Positions 45,378 through 53,946 of a DNA stretch of 64,000 nt are shown piece by piece. This DNA comes from Helicobacter rappini (lineage in GTDB: Bacteria; Campylobacterota; Campylobacteria; Campylobacterales; Helicobacteraceae). The stretch covers positions 44,904 to 108,903 of the forward strand of contig NZ_FZPK01000005.1 in NCBI RefSeq assembly GCF_900198625.1, read 5' to 3'. A program made the translations under genes and the position numbers. Position 1 is the first letter of the stretch, and the number at the start of each line of letters is the position of its first letter. The notes below the pieces were generated by a model. That model worked only from the letters and a program-made list of their open reading frames with translations, was not told the DNA's origin and ran no database searches.

Positions 45378-48300
45378 GTGGATACAAACAAGGACTTAGA
45401 TACACAATTATTAAATCTAGTCAATGCGCTAGAAAAGCAAGGCATACGCCCAAATATCGAGCTAAAGCACAGAACAAGCGGTTATAAAGGTTTGCATTTA
45501 CAATTTGAGTTTAATGGCATTAAAAGCGAGATACAACTCCACACAAAACAAGGCTGGGAAATTAAAAAGAAGCAAGATGAGATTTATAAGGTTTTGAGAG
45601 AATTGGATAGAAACGAGGATAAAGTATTATATACAAAATTACAAGATGAAAGTTATCAACTCTCCAAAGACTTAGATTTTAATATAAACTCTTTTGCTTC
45701 TTTTGAGTTAAGTCGAATGGTGTCTTCCAACTCAGAGACATCAGTGTTGCGATTAAAGTCAGAAAAACTAGGAAACTCAAACCAAGAATCTTTTTTAAAT
45801 TCAAAGCAACCAGAAGTTTTAGAATCAGAGTCGGATATATCTAACGCATACAACCGATTAGACTCAACATTAAGTGTAAAAGATAATCTCTCTGGCGGAA
45901 GTGGAAACAAATCTTTAGAATCCATGCAAACTCCTTTAACAAATAACCACATTATACCACAAAACCTGCCAGAAGTCTATAAGCACATGTTAGATGAAAT
46001 AGACAAACAAGCAAAACAAGATTATAAAACAAGCATTGATAACTTACAAAACGCATTAAGCGATACAGACTTTAAAGCTACATTACTGCAAGGCTACAAA
46101 CAAGTAACAGATGATGCAATTGAAAGCTTAGGACTTGATAATCAACTCACAAATACTTTAATACGAGAAACACAAAAGCTAGAATCTAAACCAAATATAA
46201 GTTTAAGCGAAGCCATAGAATTACGCAAAAATATAAATGAAATCATGCGAAATTATGAAAAAAGCAGCAGTGATTTAAAGAAATTTAGGGCAAATAAACA
46301 CCTAGATAACATAAAAGATAATATCGATAATGCTATTAAAAATGCCTTAGATTCTAAAGTCGCACAGAATGAAGCGAACCAAATGGGTGGGGTGCAAGGT
46401 TTAGGGCGCAATGAAATAGAAATAAGTCCATTAACGCGTCAAGAAGCAGACGAACTTTTCTCAAACTTTCAACAAGCAAATAAAAACTACGCACAAATAA
46501 AAGAGTCTTTAAATGACAAATTTGCCAAAGCCCTAACCAAAGGTATGAATAAAAAAGACTTAGATTCAAGACTTACCATAGAACAATGGAAACAAAGAGT
46601 GCTAGACACACAATGGGGAGATAGCATAAAAGGGCTAGAGAACACAATATTTAAAAACTTTAACCCAAGAATGCAAAAACATACACAAATGCTAACAATA
46701 CTTAGGGCATTAGATAGAAATGTAAAGCTAAATGATGATACATTCCCAATTGACTTTACTAAGATTTTAAGCGATATTGAGAATCTAGAAAAGCTTACTT
46801 TGCACCCTGAAATCTATCCTATACTAGATACTTTTAAAAGCTATGCAAAAAGCTATCAATTCGCCCAAGAGATAAGCAAAGCAAAAGCATTAGAAAACCA
46901 AGTAGGCGGCGGTGCATTAGCCACAACACTAGAGGGCAGAATAAAAGTCTTTTTAACCAATAGATTATTTAAAAAGCTTTTTGCCTTTATCCCTTACATA
47001 GGCGATAATGCAGCCATAACAAAAGCCTTGCAAAGTGCAATAAAAGATTTAAAATATCCAAGTGAAATCACACTAGAAACGCTTAAAGTATTAAATAAAG
47101 CAGATTTAGACAAAGGCTTTAAACCCATAAAAGATAAAGAGAATAAACCAAGATTTGAATACAAGGCAAACACACCTTTAAGTGATAAAGAATTACAGAG
47201 CCAAATAAGAGGCAACACACAGATATTAACCCCAAAAGATACAAGCGAGATAGAAGCCCTTGCAAGTAATCCACTCATTCAAAACATGGAGAGACAAGCA
47301 AAGTATAATGAAGAGCTCACACAAAAAATAAGCCAATTTGAAGCAAATAAAGAAAACATACAACAAGATATATTAAATAATCTAGTTGTTGCCACACAAG
47401 AGATAAAGCAAAACACAGAGTTATTAAAACAACTAGCCCAACAACTCACACACAATAACCCAATCCACACGCCAAATAAAAGCATAATAAAAGCAGAGGC
47501 AAATAATGAAACCTATTTTATAACAACAGACAAAAACAACATTACAGCCATAGAAAAACAAGAATTGCAGCTAGCACAGCCAAAAACTTATGATGAGCTC
47601 ATGCAAAGAGACAAAAACCAAAACGCAACACTAGAATCATACAGAGACCAATATGCAGATATAGCAGAGATAAAAGAAGCAGAAGCACAGAAGCAATTAT
47701 TGTTAGAGTATAAGCCAGAACCCCACTTGCAAGACTCTCCCCTGTCATTGCGAGGCAAAGCCGAAGCAATCCATAATAAAGATTTTTTGCCTTTTTCAAC
47801 AACTCAATATGCCAACGCAAAAGACACAGACTTGCTAAAAAATCTATATGGAAATAAACAAGAAATGCGAAAGTTTGTGAAAGACAAACTCAATGCTATA
47901 AAAGGCAAAGATATTGTCAATAAGGACGGCATTCAAGCAAGGCTTAGCAGTGTTGGTATCGCAAAAATGAGTAGCGATAAAGCCATACAAAAAAGTTTAG
48001 ATAATGGTTTTAAGGTTGAAGAACATTTTGAGGCAGTAAGCAACATTGAAAACCTTTTTATACAAAGTAAATTTTTCAAAAGTGAAACACCAAAAAATCA
48101 AAGTAAAGATATAAAAGCAGTGCATAGATTTATAGCAGACAATGCCTTAAAAGATAAAGAAGCACAAGCATTAATTACGCTTAAAGAGAGCTTTCAAAAT
48201 GGAAATAGAATTTATAGTTTAGAATTGGAGGGATTAACCCACCCCACGAACTTAAATCGTAGCCCTAAATCTAAAGGGGTGGAAGACTCTCATCACGATG

Positions 48301-51300
48301 ATGTCGGAGCTACTCAAACGACTCGGCTATTTGAGAATCATAGTAACATTATACCACAAAAAACCCTAAAAGGTGATAGCATAACAAACCCTGATATTTC
48401 CTATGCAATACAACATGAAAATATCAGCAAAGATTTAGCAGAGAAAATAGCAAATAATGCTGAAATAAGCAATATAATAAAGCAAGATAATTTTAATAAA
48501 GCGAGTGTAAAATATTATGATAAAGATAATATGACAATGTATTCTGCCAACATAGGCAATTATATTGATGATGAATTCGGCATGAAAGGCGATACATTTT
48601 TCTTAAACAATGTAACTAAACACGAGTTTTACATACCGCCTACAACTTCATTACAAGATTTTAAAGAGCAATCCCTCAATCAAATAGAGTTTCTCAAAAA
48701 AGCCATTAAAACAGAAATAGACAATGCAAAAGATGAAAAAGAATTGCATAAAAATATAAGAGAAATTCAACTTAAAGCCAGAGAAAATGCTGAAAATAGA
48801 TTTTATGATGAAGGCTTAAAACAAGGCATAGCAAGAAGGGAATTTTACACTACTAGATATGATGAAGCCATGCAAGAGATGGCAAACTACTATGATAAGA
48901 AATTTACAAATACTTTAAATGATGAAATAGATTCTAATTTCACATACACCACACAAGAAACAAAAGACATAAAAGTTTTAAGAAATGATTTAAAAGAAGC
49001 ATTAAACCCTTATCTTAATAAAGAGATAGTTAATAAGGAAACGGGCATAATCGCACAAATCTCTACAACAGGGTTAAGCAAAATATCAAGCAAAAAAGCA
49101 GTGGATAAAAGCATAGCAAATGGCTTTACACGAGATGAACACTTTAAAGTAGCACAAGATTTAAAAAGTTTATTTGAAAATAGTAAATTAAAAGAATCAC
49201 ACGCGGATACAAAGGCACGAGACGAAATACAGGCGGTGCACAGATTTACAAAATCTTTACAAATAAATGGAAGTCAAGCCGAAGCAAAAATTACGCTATT
49301 TGAAAATAATCAAGCAGGAAATAAGACTTATAGCTTAGAATTAGAAAGTTTGGAAAAGCCCACACCCTTAAGCCCTAGCACGCCCCAAACTAAAGCGGGT
49401 GTGGCGGATTTAACTCAGTCTGTTGGAGGAGACGCAAACCCAACCAATATTGCTAAATCTGTTGCCAACATTATACCACAACAAACCCCACAAACAAAAC
49501 CATACGAAGTAAATGAGAATGGCAGAAAATACATAGAAATCCCAGATGATGAACTAGCAGATTTTGAAAAGCCTATCAAACAAGCCTTATTACTTGAGCC
49601 AAGACAACAAGAGCTATTAAAAAAAATCAATGCAGATTCCAAAGATATAGACAGCTATGCAGAATTTATGACAAATGAAAGAAAGATTATGAAAGGACAT
49701 GAATTTACCTTTAATCAACAGCAAGAGGGCTTAGCAGATAGATTTTTAAACATGGCAAATTCACTAGAAAACCCAAGAGATAGAAACCACTATGCAGAAA
49801 ATATACTGGCAAATATGAAACATGATATAGAAGAGGTATATAAAAGCAATGCTTCAGAGTTTCTAGCAAGGGAAGCAGAAAAGCCATTTTATAAGCAAAT
49901 GGATAAAATACGAAAGGAAACAGATGAGATAGTAGAAGCATTAAATAAAGAAAGAGACAGACTGCATGCAGAAAAAGAGGCACAATTAAAAACACAACAA
50001 GAAGCAGAGAAAGCCGCAGAGAGTGAGAGAATTGCAAACTATGATTTAGAAACAGCATATAAAGAAAAAGCACATTTAGAAAAGATTATGCAAAGTAATC
50101 GCAATGATTACAGCCCTTATAGTTTTAGCCCCGCACATAATAGTGAATTTTTAGATAAGTTGGATTTAGTAGAACAAAGAATAAGGGATTTAAAAAATAA
50201 ATTACCAAATAAAGCACCACAAGAAAATAAACCAAGCAAAGTAGAAGCCCTAAAAGATTTTATAGATAATGCAAGATTTCAAGTCGATTATGCAAAAAAA
50301 GCGAAAGGCACAGATACAGCCTTGAAGCTTATACAACAAATGATAAAGGATACAAATAACACTTATGAAGCAAAGTTTTTATATCGTTTGAAAAAAGAAA
50401 TATCTGCGTTAAAAGGAACAGAATCTAGCACACAAATAAATAAAGATTCTGTCATGTTGAGCGGTAGCGAAACATCTCACTTAAACGGAAATAAAGATGT
50501 TTTGGCTTTGCCTCAACACGACAAGGGAATAAATCAATATGACAAAACAAAAGAAACATTCACAGATAGCTATGGTAAAACACATGAGATACCAAAAGAT
50601 ATAGCAGACAATTGGAAAAACACCTTTAATCTAAAAAGCCTTGATGAAGCCTATATCCCAAGCTTTACCCCTGAAGTAAAACAAGCCTTAGATTCTATCT
50701 TGCAAGGCGAAGATATTAAGCTATATGCTGGAAGCTTAGTAAAGCTTATAAAAGAGAATAGATTAAAATATTTAGATAGGATTAAACCCACACTAGAACA
50801 GCCGCAAAGAATTATTCTACAAAACGATGGGGCATTGATTTTTGCCAGAAATTTTGGAGAGGAAAAATATTTTACAAGTGTAGCTAGAAATGATAATGGT
50901 GAATGGATTATTAGAAGTAATGCACCAAAAGCAGAAAATGGACTAAACAATAAAATATCAGCAGGGGGAAAAGAGATTTATAACAGCCAAGCGGTTAATC
51001 AGATTAACGCTCATAACCCTTACGATGATATAGCTAAGTCTAATATCAAGCTTGACACCAACATTATACCACAACAAACCCTAGAATCTACCATGCAAAA
51101 GTTTAATTACGATGAGAGAAAGGCAAAAGATTTACTAGAGTGGCATAAAGATTCTAGTCCTTTGACAAAAGATGAAAACGGACTGCCTAAAGTCTTTTAT
51201 CATGGCACAACACTAAGCAATATGAAAAGATTGCATAAAGAACTTAAAAAACCTTTTGAAGTCTTTAATACTAAAGATAATTCAGTTTCTAATTTTAGCA

Positions 51301-52349
51301 TAGGCAATTGGTTTTCCAATGATAAAAACCTTGCTAAAAACTATGCAGATGATGATGAAGGAAACTTTATATATGAAGTATTTTTAAATATCAAAAAGCC
51401 CTTTATTATGGAAAAAGAGCTTACACAAGAAAAAATAAAAGAGATTGATAAAATTTTTAAATTCACTAAAAAAGATAAAGAAAGGGGATTAAGGGCAGTA
51501 GAAAATCTAAAACAAGCAAAAGCAGAGTTAAAAGAAAGCGGCTTTGAGTTTTTGCAATATGACAGAGAAAGCGTTAAGATAAGGCATATAGAAAGTGGCA
51601 AAGAGTTTAGCACACCGCTTTATAATCTAAAAAAGGAAAATTTGCATGAGAGCATAAGAGCTTACGAGGCAGATTTAAAACATAATCCTAATTTAGATGA
51701 GAGTTTGCAAGAGTTAAAAGAGCTTGATTCTCTCTTAAAAAAAGATTCACCCACATTATATGAAGCTGGGTTTGAAAAAGAATTTTTTAAAAATGAAACC
51801 GAGCTTTATATCCTAGCCGCTGCAAGAGAGAATGAGAAATTACAGGAAGTAGTGGGCGGACACTATGGTGTATATGGCGGTTATGGAAGAATGTATCAAA
51901 CAGCTAGAATCTATCCATTGCAACAATTTTATAAAAAAGCAGGATATGATGGCATATTGTTTAATGATAGAGAAATAGTAGCATTTGATTCCAATCAAAT
52001 AAAGCATATTGACAATAAAGGAAGTTATACAGATACAAAAGGCAATATCACAAAGACTAAACCAAAAAATAAAGAATCTACACATACCTACTTTAATGAA
52101 AATAGCCCTAATATCATGTATGCTAATCCAAAACATTTAGGAAGTGGATTGATAAGCGGTAGTGTAGCAGGAATTGAAACAGATGAGAATGGGAATATTG
52201 TAGGATTTAATCCTGCTAAGTTTGCCGCTGGATTCTTAGGTGGGGCGGTAGGAAGTAAGGCGGTAAGCAAACTCTATAGCAATGAAAGCACACAAAGATA
52301 TGCTACTTTAGCTATTAAAAGCATACAACAAGTGTATAGTTTTGTATAA
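45378..52349 (+). CDS. Giant polyvalent-type effector protein: RelA/SpoT-like, LPD3-like (x2), PBECR-like and ADP-ribosyltransferase-like domains
   Basis: 2323 residues counted from a GTG; the frame is open back to 45069 with no ATG, so the true N-terminus is probably lost. Reading in order: RelA/SpoT-like fold (upstream DIADFLRASILVD, then HRTSGYKGLHLQFEF and EIQLHTKQGWE, residues up to 70); helical region (200-780); LPD3-like module 1 (824-951, ARLSSVGIAKMSS, AVHRFIADNAL, YSLELEGL); helical part; LPD3-like module 2 (1200-1325, AQISTTGLSKISS, AVHRFTKSLQ, YSLELESL); long coiled coil (1420-1600); PBECR3-like nuclease module (1752-1870); ART-like module (1936-2217, VFYHGTTLSN, GNWFSNDKNLAKNYADD, AGYDGILFNDRE, QIKHIDNKGSYTD); Gly-rich hydrophobic end. 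This is the layout of polyvalent proteins of phages and conjugative elements. Activity unproven. Confidence 0.75.
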   Translation: MDTNKDLDTQLLNLVNALEKQGIRPNIELKHRTSGYKGLHLQFEFNGIKSEIQLHTKQGWEIKKKQDEIYKVLRELDRNEDKVLYTKLQDESYQLSKDLDFNINSFASFELSRMVSSNSETSVLRLKSEKLGNSNQESFLNSKQPEVLESESDISNAYNRLDSTLSVKDNLSGGSGNKSLESMQTPLTNNHIIPQNLPEVYKHMLDEIDKQAKQDYKTSIDNLQNALSDTDFKATLLQGYKQVTDDAIESLGLDNQLTNTLIRETQKLESKPNISLSEAIELRKNINEIMRNYEKSSSDLKKFRANKHLDNIKDNIDNAIKNALDSKVAQNEANQMGGVQGLGRNEIEISPLTRQEADELFSNFQQANKNYAQIKESLNDKFAKALTKGMNKKDLDSRLTIEQWKQRVLDTQWGDSIKGLENTIFKNFNPRMQKHTQMLTILRALDRNVKLNDDTFPIDFTKILSDIENLEKLTLHPEIYPILDTFKSYAKSYQFAQEISKAKALENQVGGGALATTLEGRIKVFLTNRLFKKLFAFIPYIGDNAAITKALQSAIKDLKYPSEITLETLKVLNKADLDKGFKPIKDKENKPRFEYKANTPLSDKELQSQIRGNTQILTPKDTSEIEALASNPLIQNMERQAKYNEELTQKISQFEANKENIQQDILNNLVVATQEIKQNTELLKQLAQQLTHNNPIHTPNKSIIKAEANNETYFITTDKNNITAIEKQELQLAQPKTYDELMQRDKNQNATLESYRDQYADIAEIKEAEAQKQLLLEYKPEPHLQDSPLSLRGKAEAIHNKDFLPFSTTQYANAKDTDLLKNLYGNKQEMRKFVKDKLNAIKGKDIVNKDGIQARLSSVGIAKMSSDKAIQKSLDNGFKVEEHFEAVSNIENLFIQSKFFKSETPKNQSKDIKAVHRFIADNALKDKEAQALITLKESFQNGNRIYSLELEGLTHPTNLNRSPKSKGVEDSHHDDVGATQTTRLFENHSNIIPQKTLKGDSITNPDISYAIQHENISKDLAEKIANNAEISNIIKQDNFNKASVKYYDKDNMTMYSANIGNYIDDEFGMKGDTFFLNNVTKHEFYIPPTTSLQDFKEQSLNQIEFLKKAIKTEIDNAKDEKELHKNIREIQLKARENAENRFYDEGLKQGIARREFYTTRYDEAMQEMANYYDKKFTNTLNDEIDSNFTYTTQETKDIKVLRNDLKEALNPYLNKEIVNKETGIIAQISTTGLSKISSKKAVDKSIANGFTRDEHFKVAQDLKSLFENSKLKESHADTKARDEIQAVHRFTKSLQINGSQAEAKITLFENNQAGNKTYSLELESLEKPTPLSPSTPQTKAGVADLTQSVGGDANPTNIAKSVANIIPQQTPQTKPYEVNENGRKYIEIPDDELADFEKPIKQALLLEPRQQELLKKINADSKDIDSYAEFMTNERKIMKGHEFTFNQQQEGLADRFLNMANSLENPRDRNHYAENILANMKHDIEEVYKSNASEFLAREAEKPFYKQMDKIRKETDEIVEALNKERDRLHAEKEAQLKTQQEAEKAAESERIANYDLETAYKEKAHLEKIMQSNRNDYSPYSFSPAHNSEFLDKLDLVEQRIRDLKNKLPNKAPQENKPSKVEALKDFIDNARFQVDYAKKAKGTDTALKLIQQMIKDTNNTYEAKFLYRLKKEISALKGTESSTQINKDSVMLSGSETSHLNGNKDVLALPQHDKGINQYDKTKETFTDSYGKTHEIPKDIADNWKNTFNLKSLDEAYIPSFTPEVKQALDSILQGEDIKLYAGSLVKLIKENRLKYLDRIKPTLEQPQRIILQNDGALIFARNFGEEKYFTSVARNDNGEWIIRSNAPKAENGLNNKISAGGKEIYNSQAVNQINAHNPYDDIAKSNIKLDTNIIPQQTLESTMQKFNYDERKAKDLLEWHKDSSPLTKDENGLPKVFYHGTTLSNMKRLHKELKKPFEVFNTKDNSVSNFSIGNWFSNDKNLAKNYADDDEGNFIYEVFLNIKKPFIMEKELTQEKIKEIDKIFKFTKKDKERGLRAVENLKQAKAELKESGFEFLQYDRESVKIRHIESGKEFSTPLYNLKKENLHESIRAYEADLKHNPNLDESLQELKELDSLLKKDSPTLYEAGFEKEFFKNETELYILAAARENEKLQEVVGGHYGVYGGYGRMYQTARIYPLQQFYKKAGYDGILFNDREIVAFDSNQIKHIDNKGSYTDTKGNITKTKPKNKESTHTYFNENSPNIMYANPKHLGSGLISGSVAGIETDENGNIVGFNPAKFAAGFLGGAVGSKAVSKLYSNESTQRYATLAIKSIQQVYSFV
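47744..47772 (+). repeat. GTCATTGCGAGG/GCAATCC palindromic element inside the giant ORF
   Basis: A 29-base unit starting GTCATTGCGAGG and ending GAAGCAATCC, translated as LSLRGKAEAIH in the linker before LPD3 module 1. A partial copy (GCCAAAGCCGAAGCAAT) lies near 37840 in the prpC-prpD spacer. Interspersed palindromes of this form occur in many genomes. Confidence 0.6.
50450..50523. repeat. Inverted pair of the CAACATGACA element inside the giant ORF
   Basis: Arm 1 at 50450-50477 (TGTCATGTTGAGCG...GAAACATCT) and arm 2 at 50495-50523 (AGATGTTTTGG...CTCAACACGACA), in frame and translated as VMLSGSETSH and KDVLALPQHDKG. The following text (QYDKTKETFTD) is nearly repeated before the RelA-like part (45108-45160, EYDKIKDTFTD). 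Confidence 0.7.
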
Positions 52350-52778
52350 AATCAAAGTGGGGGATATTGCTAGAAAGTATCGTGTGGGTGGGAGTTTGAG
52401 AGAGATTTTATGAAATCAAAGTGAGAGAAAAATTTTATACAGAATCAAAAGAATCCTATACATTGTCTAAAAAATACTATACATTCCTATACATTTTTTT
52501 ATACATTGTGTATAGGGTAGGCTAAATTAGGGGATTTAAAGGGGTGTTTAAAGATTTAAAGGCTTTTGTGTGTGAATTTATAGATATAAACATATAGATT
52601 TATCTAAAAATATGTAAAATGTGCGTGTGGCTGGGATTTAAAGGCTAGTGTTTAAACTTTTAAATAGTGTTTAAATCTATATATTTAGGAATTAAACAAG
52701 ATATTTAGAATTTAAATGGTGTTTAAATATGCGTTTAAGATGTTTTAAATGCGAGTTTAAAGGCTTTTGTGTGTAAAT
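52350..52778. repeat. Iteron-rich spacer, probable left end of the Mu-like phage block B
   Basis: 429 bases without a gene. TATACATT occurs four times (52457, 52478, 52488, 52500). GTGTTTAAA occurs four times (52544, 52648, 52667, 52719). A 27-base repeat with one mismatch lies at 52555-52581 and 52756-52782. Mu-type left ends carry several transposase-binding sites next to the repressor gene, which is exactly the position here. AAATCAAAGTG occurs twice just after the giant ORF stop (near 52352 and 52412). Confidence 0.6.
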
Positions 52779-53510
52779 TTATGGAATCTTTTGGAATAAG
52801 CCTACAACAATGCCTAGTATTTCGTAGTTTTCACCTTCTAGCTCTATATCATCATAGCTTTTATTATCGCTTATAAGCTTGTATTTTGGGCGTTTTTGCA
52901 ATCTTTTTACATAGAGTTCATCATCTATGCGAGTAACGCATATTTGTCCCTCTCGTGGCGTGCCTTTCTGCACGATAATCTGGCAGTTTTCAGGCACGGC
53001 TGGTAGCATAGAATCCCCTCTAGCTGTGATAATGGATAAGTCTAGGAATGAAGTAAGCCCAAAATATGAGCGTAAAAAGCCTTTGTCTAGCTCTATGTGT
53101 TGTGTGATATGCTCATCATTAATAAAACCTTGTCCTGCACTTGCATAGACTTCATCATATACTGGGATTCTTACAGAATTATTTGATTGAGTGGGGGGTA
53201 ATGGTGAATCATTCTCTATAAACTCACAAATATTATTGAGGGACATATTGGGGGACATGTTTTTTTCGATTGAGGGACATATTGGGGGACATGTTTTTTT
53301 CGATTGAGGGACAACATTGGAAGACAAAAAATGCACGACTTCATAATCTAGGGCATTTGCAATTTTTTCGAGATTATCAAGCGTAATATTACCTTTATCA
53401 GCTTCGTATAATTGGAGGCTTGCACGAGATACCCCGCTTATTTTTACTAAATCATTTTGGGTTAATCCCTTTTCTTCCCTTGCTGTTTTTATTTTTAAGC
53501 CTAATTTCAT
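52779..53510 (-). CDS. Phage CI-like repressor with S24 autocleavage domain
   Basis: 243 residues from the ATG at 53510 (AAGGAAAAG upstream). An N-terminal XRE helix-turn-helix (TAREEKGLTQNDLVKISGVSR) is followed by a linker of about 50 residues, then a LexA/CI S24 domain: cleavage pair in ASAGQGF, nucleophile GDSML, catalytic Lys in YVKRLQ. RecA or an ImmA-type protease could inactivate it. The linker contains a 34-base tandem duplication. Divergent from the small regulator and transposase, as the Mu c gene is from ner-A. Confidence 0.87.
   Translation of the reverse strand: MKLGLKIKTAREEKGLTQNDLVKISGVSRASLQLYEADKGNITLDNLEKIANALDYEVVHFLSSNVVPQSKKTCPPICPSIEKNMSPNMSLNNICEFIENDSPLPPTQSNNSVRIPVYDEVYASAGQGFINDEHITQHIELDKGFLRSYFGLTSFLDLSIITARGDSMLPAVPENCQIIVQKGTPREGQICVTRIDDELYVKRLQKRPKYKLISDNKSYDDIELEGENYEILGIVVGLFQKIP
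53237..53304. repeat. 34-bp tandem duplication within the repressor gene
   Basis: Two identical 34-base units (53237-53270, 53271-53304), each with TATTGGGGG and a T7 run, and the beginning of a third. Since 34 is not a multiple of 3, loss or gain of one unit would change the reading frame between the HTH and the protease domain. Confidence 0.85.
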
Positions 53511-53635
53511 GAGCTTTTCCTTGACAAGCATAATATATTATGCTATAATTTCAGTAATTAGTGTATTCTAACCTAAAAAAATAAAAATACATTAATCGGC
53601 TGGATAGGCAGGTTATATTAATATAAAGGATAGGC

Positions 53636-53845
53636 ATGGATAAAAAAGATAATATTGCCAAACAAATGGCAAAAAAAGGCATGAGAATAAGGGCGTGGGC
53701 TTTATCTAAAGGCATGGGTCAAAAGGATATTGACTTGCTTAACTCTCTGTCATGTGGTAGGTCTAAAGGCACTAAGGGTAGATGCAAAGAGCTTAGAGAA
53801 ATGCTAGAGTTAGAGGGATTTTATATCCCTAAAGTGAGTGCGTGA
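53636..53845 (+). CDS. Small basic phage regulator (Ner position)
   Basis: 69 residues with AAAGGAT before ATG. Basic, with MRIRAWALSKGMGQKDIDLL as a possible helix-turn-helix. It stands where Mu has ner, between the divergent repressor and the transposase. I do not recognise the sequence family itself. The stop overlaps the next ATG. Confidence 0.6.
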   Translation: MDKKDNIAKQMAKKGMRIRAWALSKGMGQKDIDLLNSLSCGRSKGTKGRCKELREMLELEGFYIPKVSA

Positions 53846-53946
53846 TGAAGTTTGTGTATATAGCCCTTCTTATGTGCTTTGTAGTATATTATATATGGCT
53901 ATTTATTGACACATATCAAGGGTTAGATACTATAGGGGTATTGTAA
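53845..53946 (+). CDS. Membrane micropeptide (33 residues) between regulator and transposase
   Basis: Start overlaps the previous stop (TGATG) and its stop overlaps the transposase ATG (TAATG), so translation runs gene to gene. One membrane helix (YIALLMCFVVYYIWLFI). Unknown role. Confidence 0.5.
   Translation: MKFVYIALLMCFVVYYIWLFIDTYQGLDTIGVL

Noticed and set aside
45700..45770. A further degenerate copy of the CAACATGACA element (SNSETSV text)
   Set aside because: Only a short peptide likeness (SETS); the DNA does not match well enough to call.
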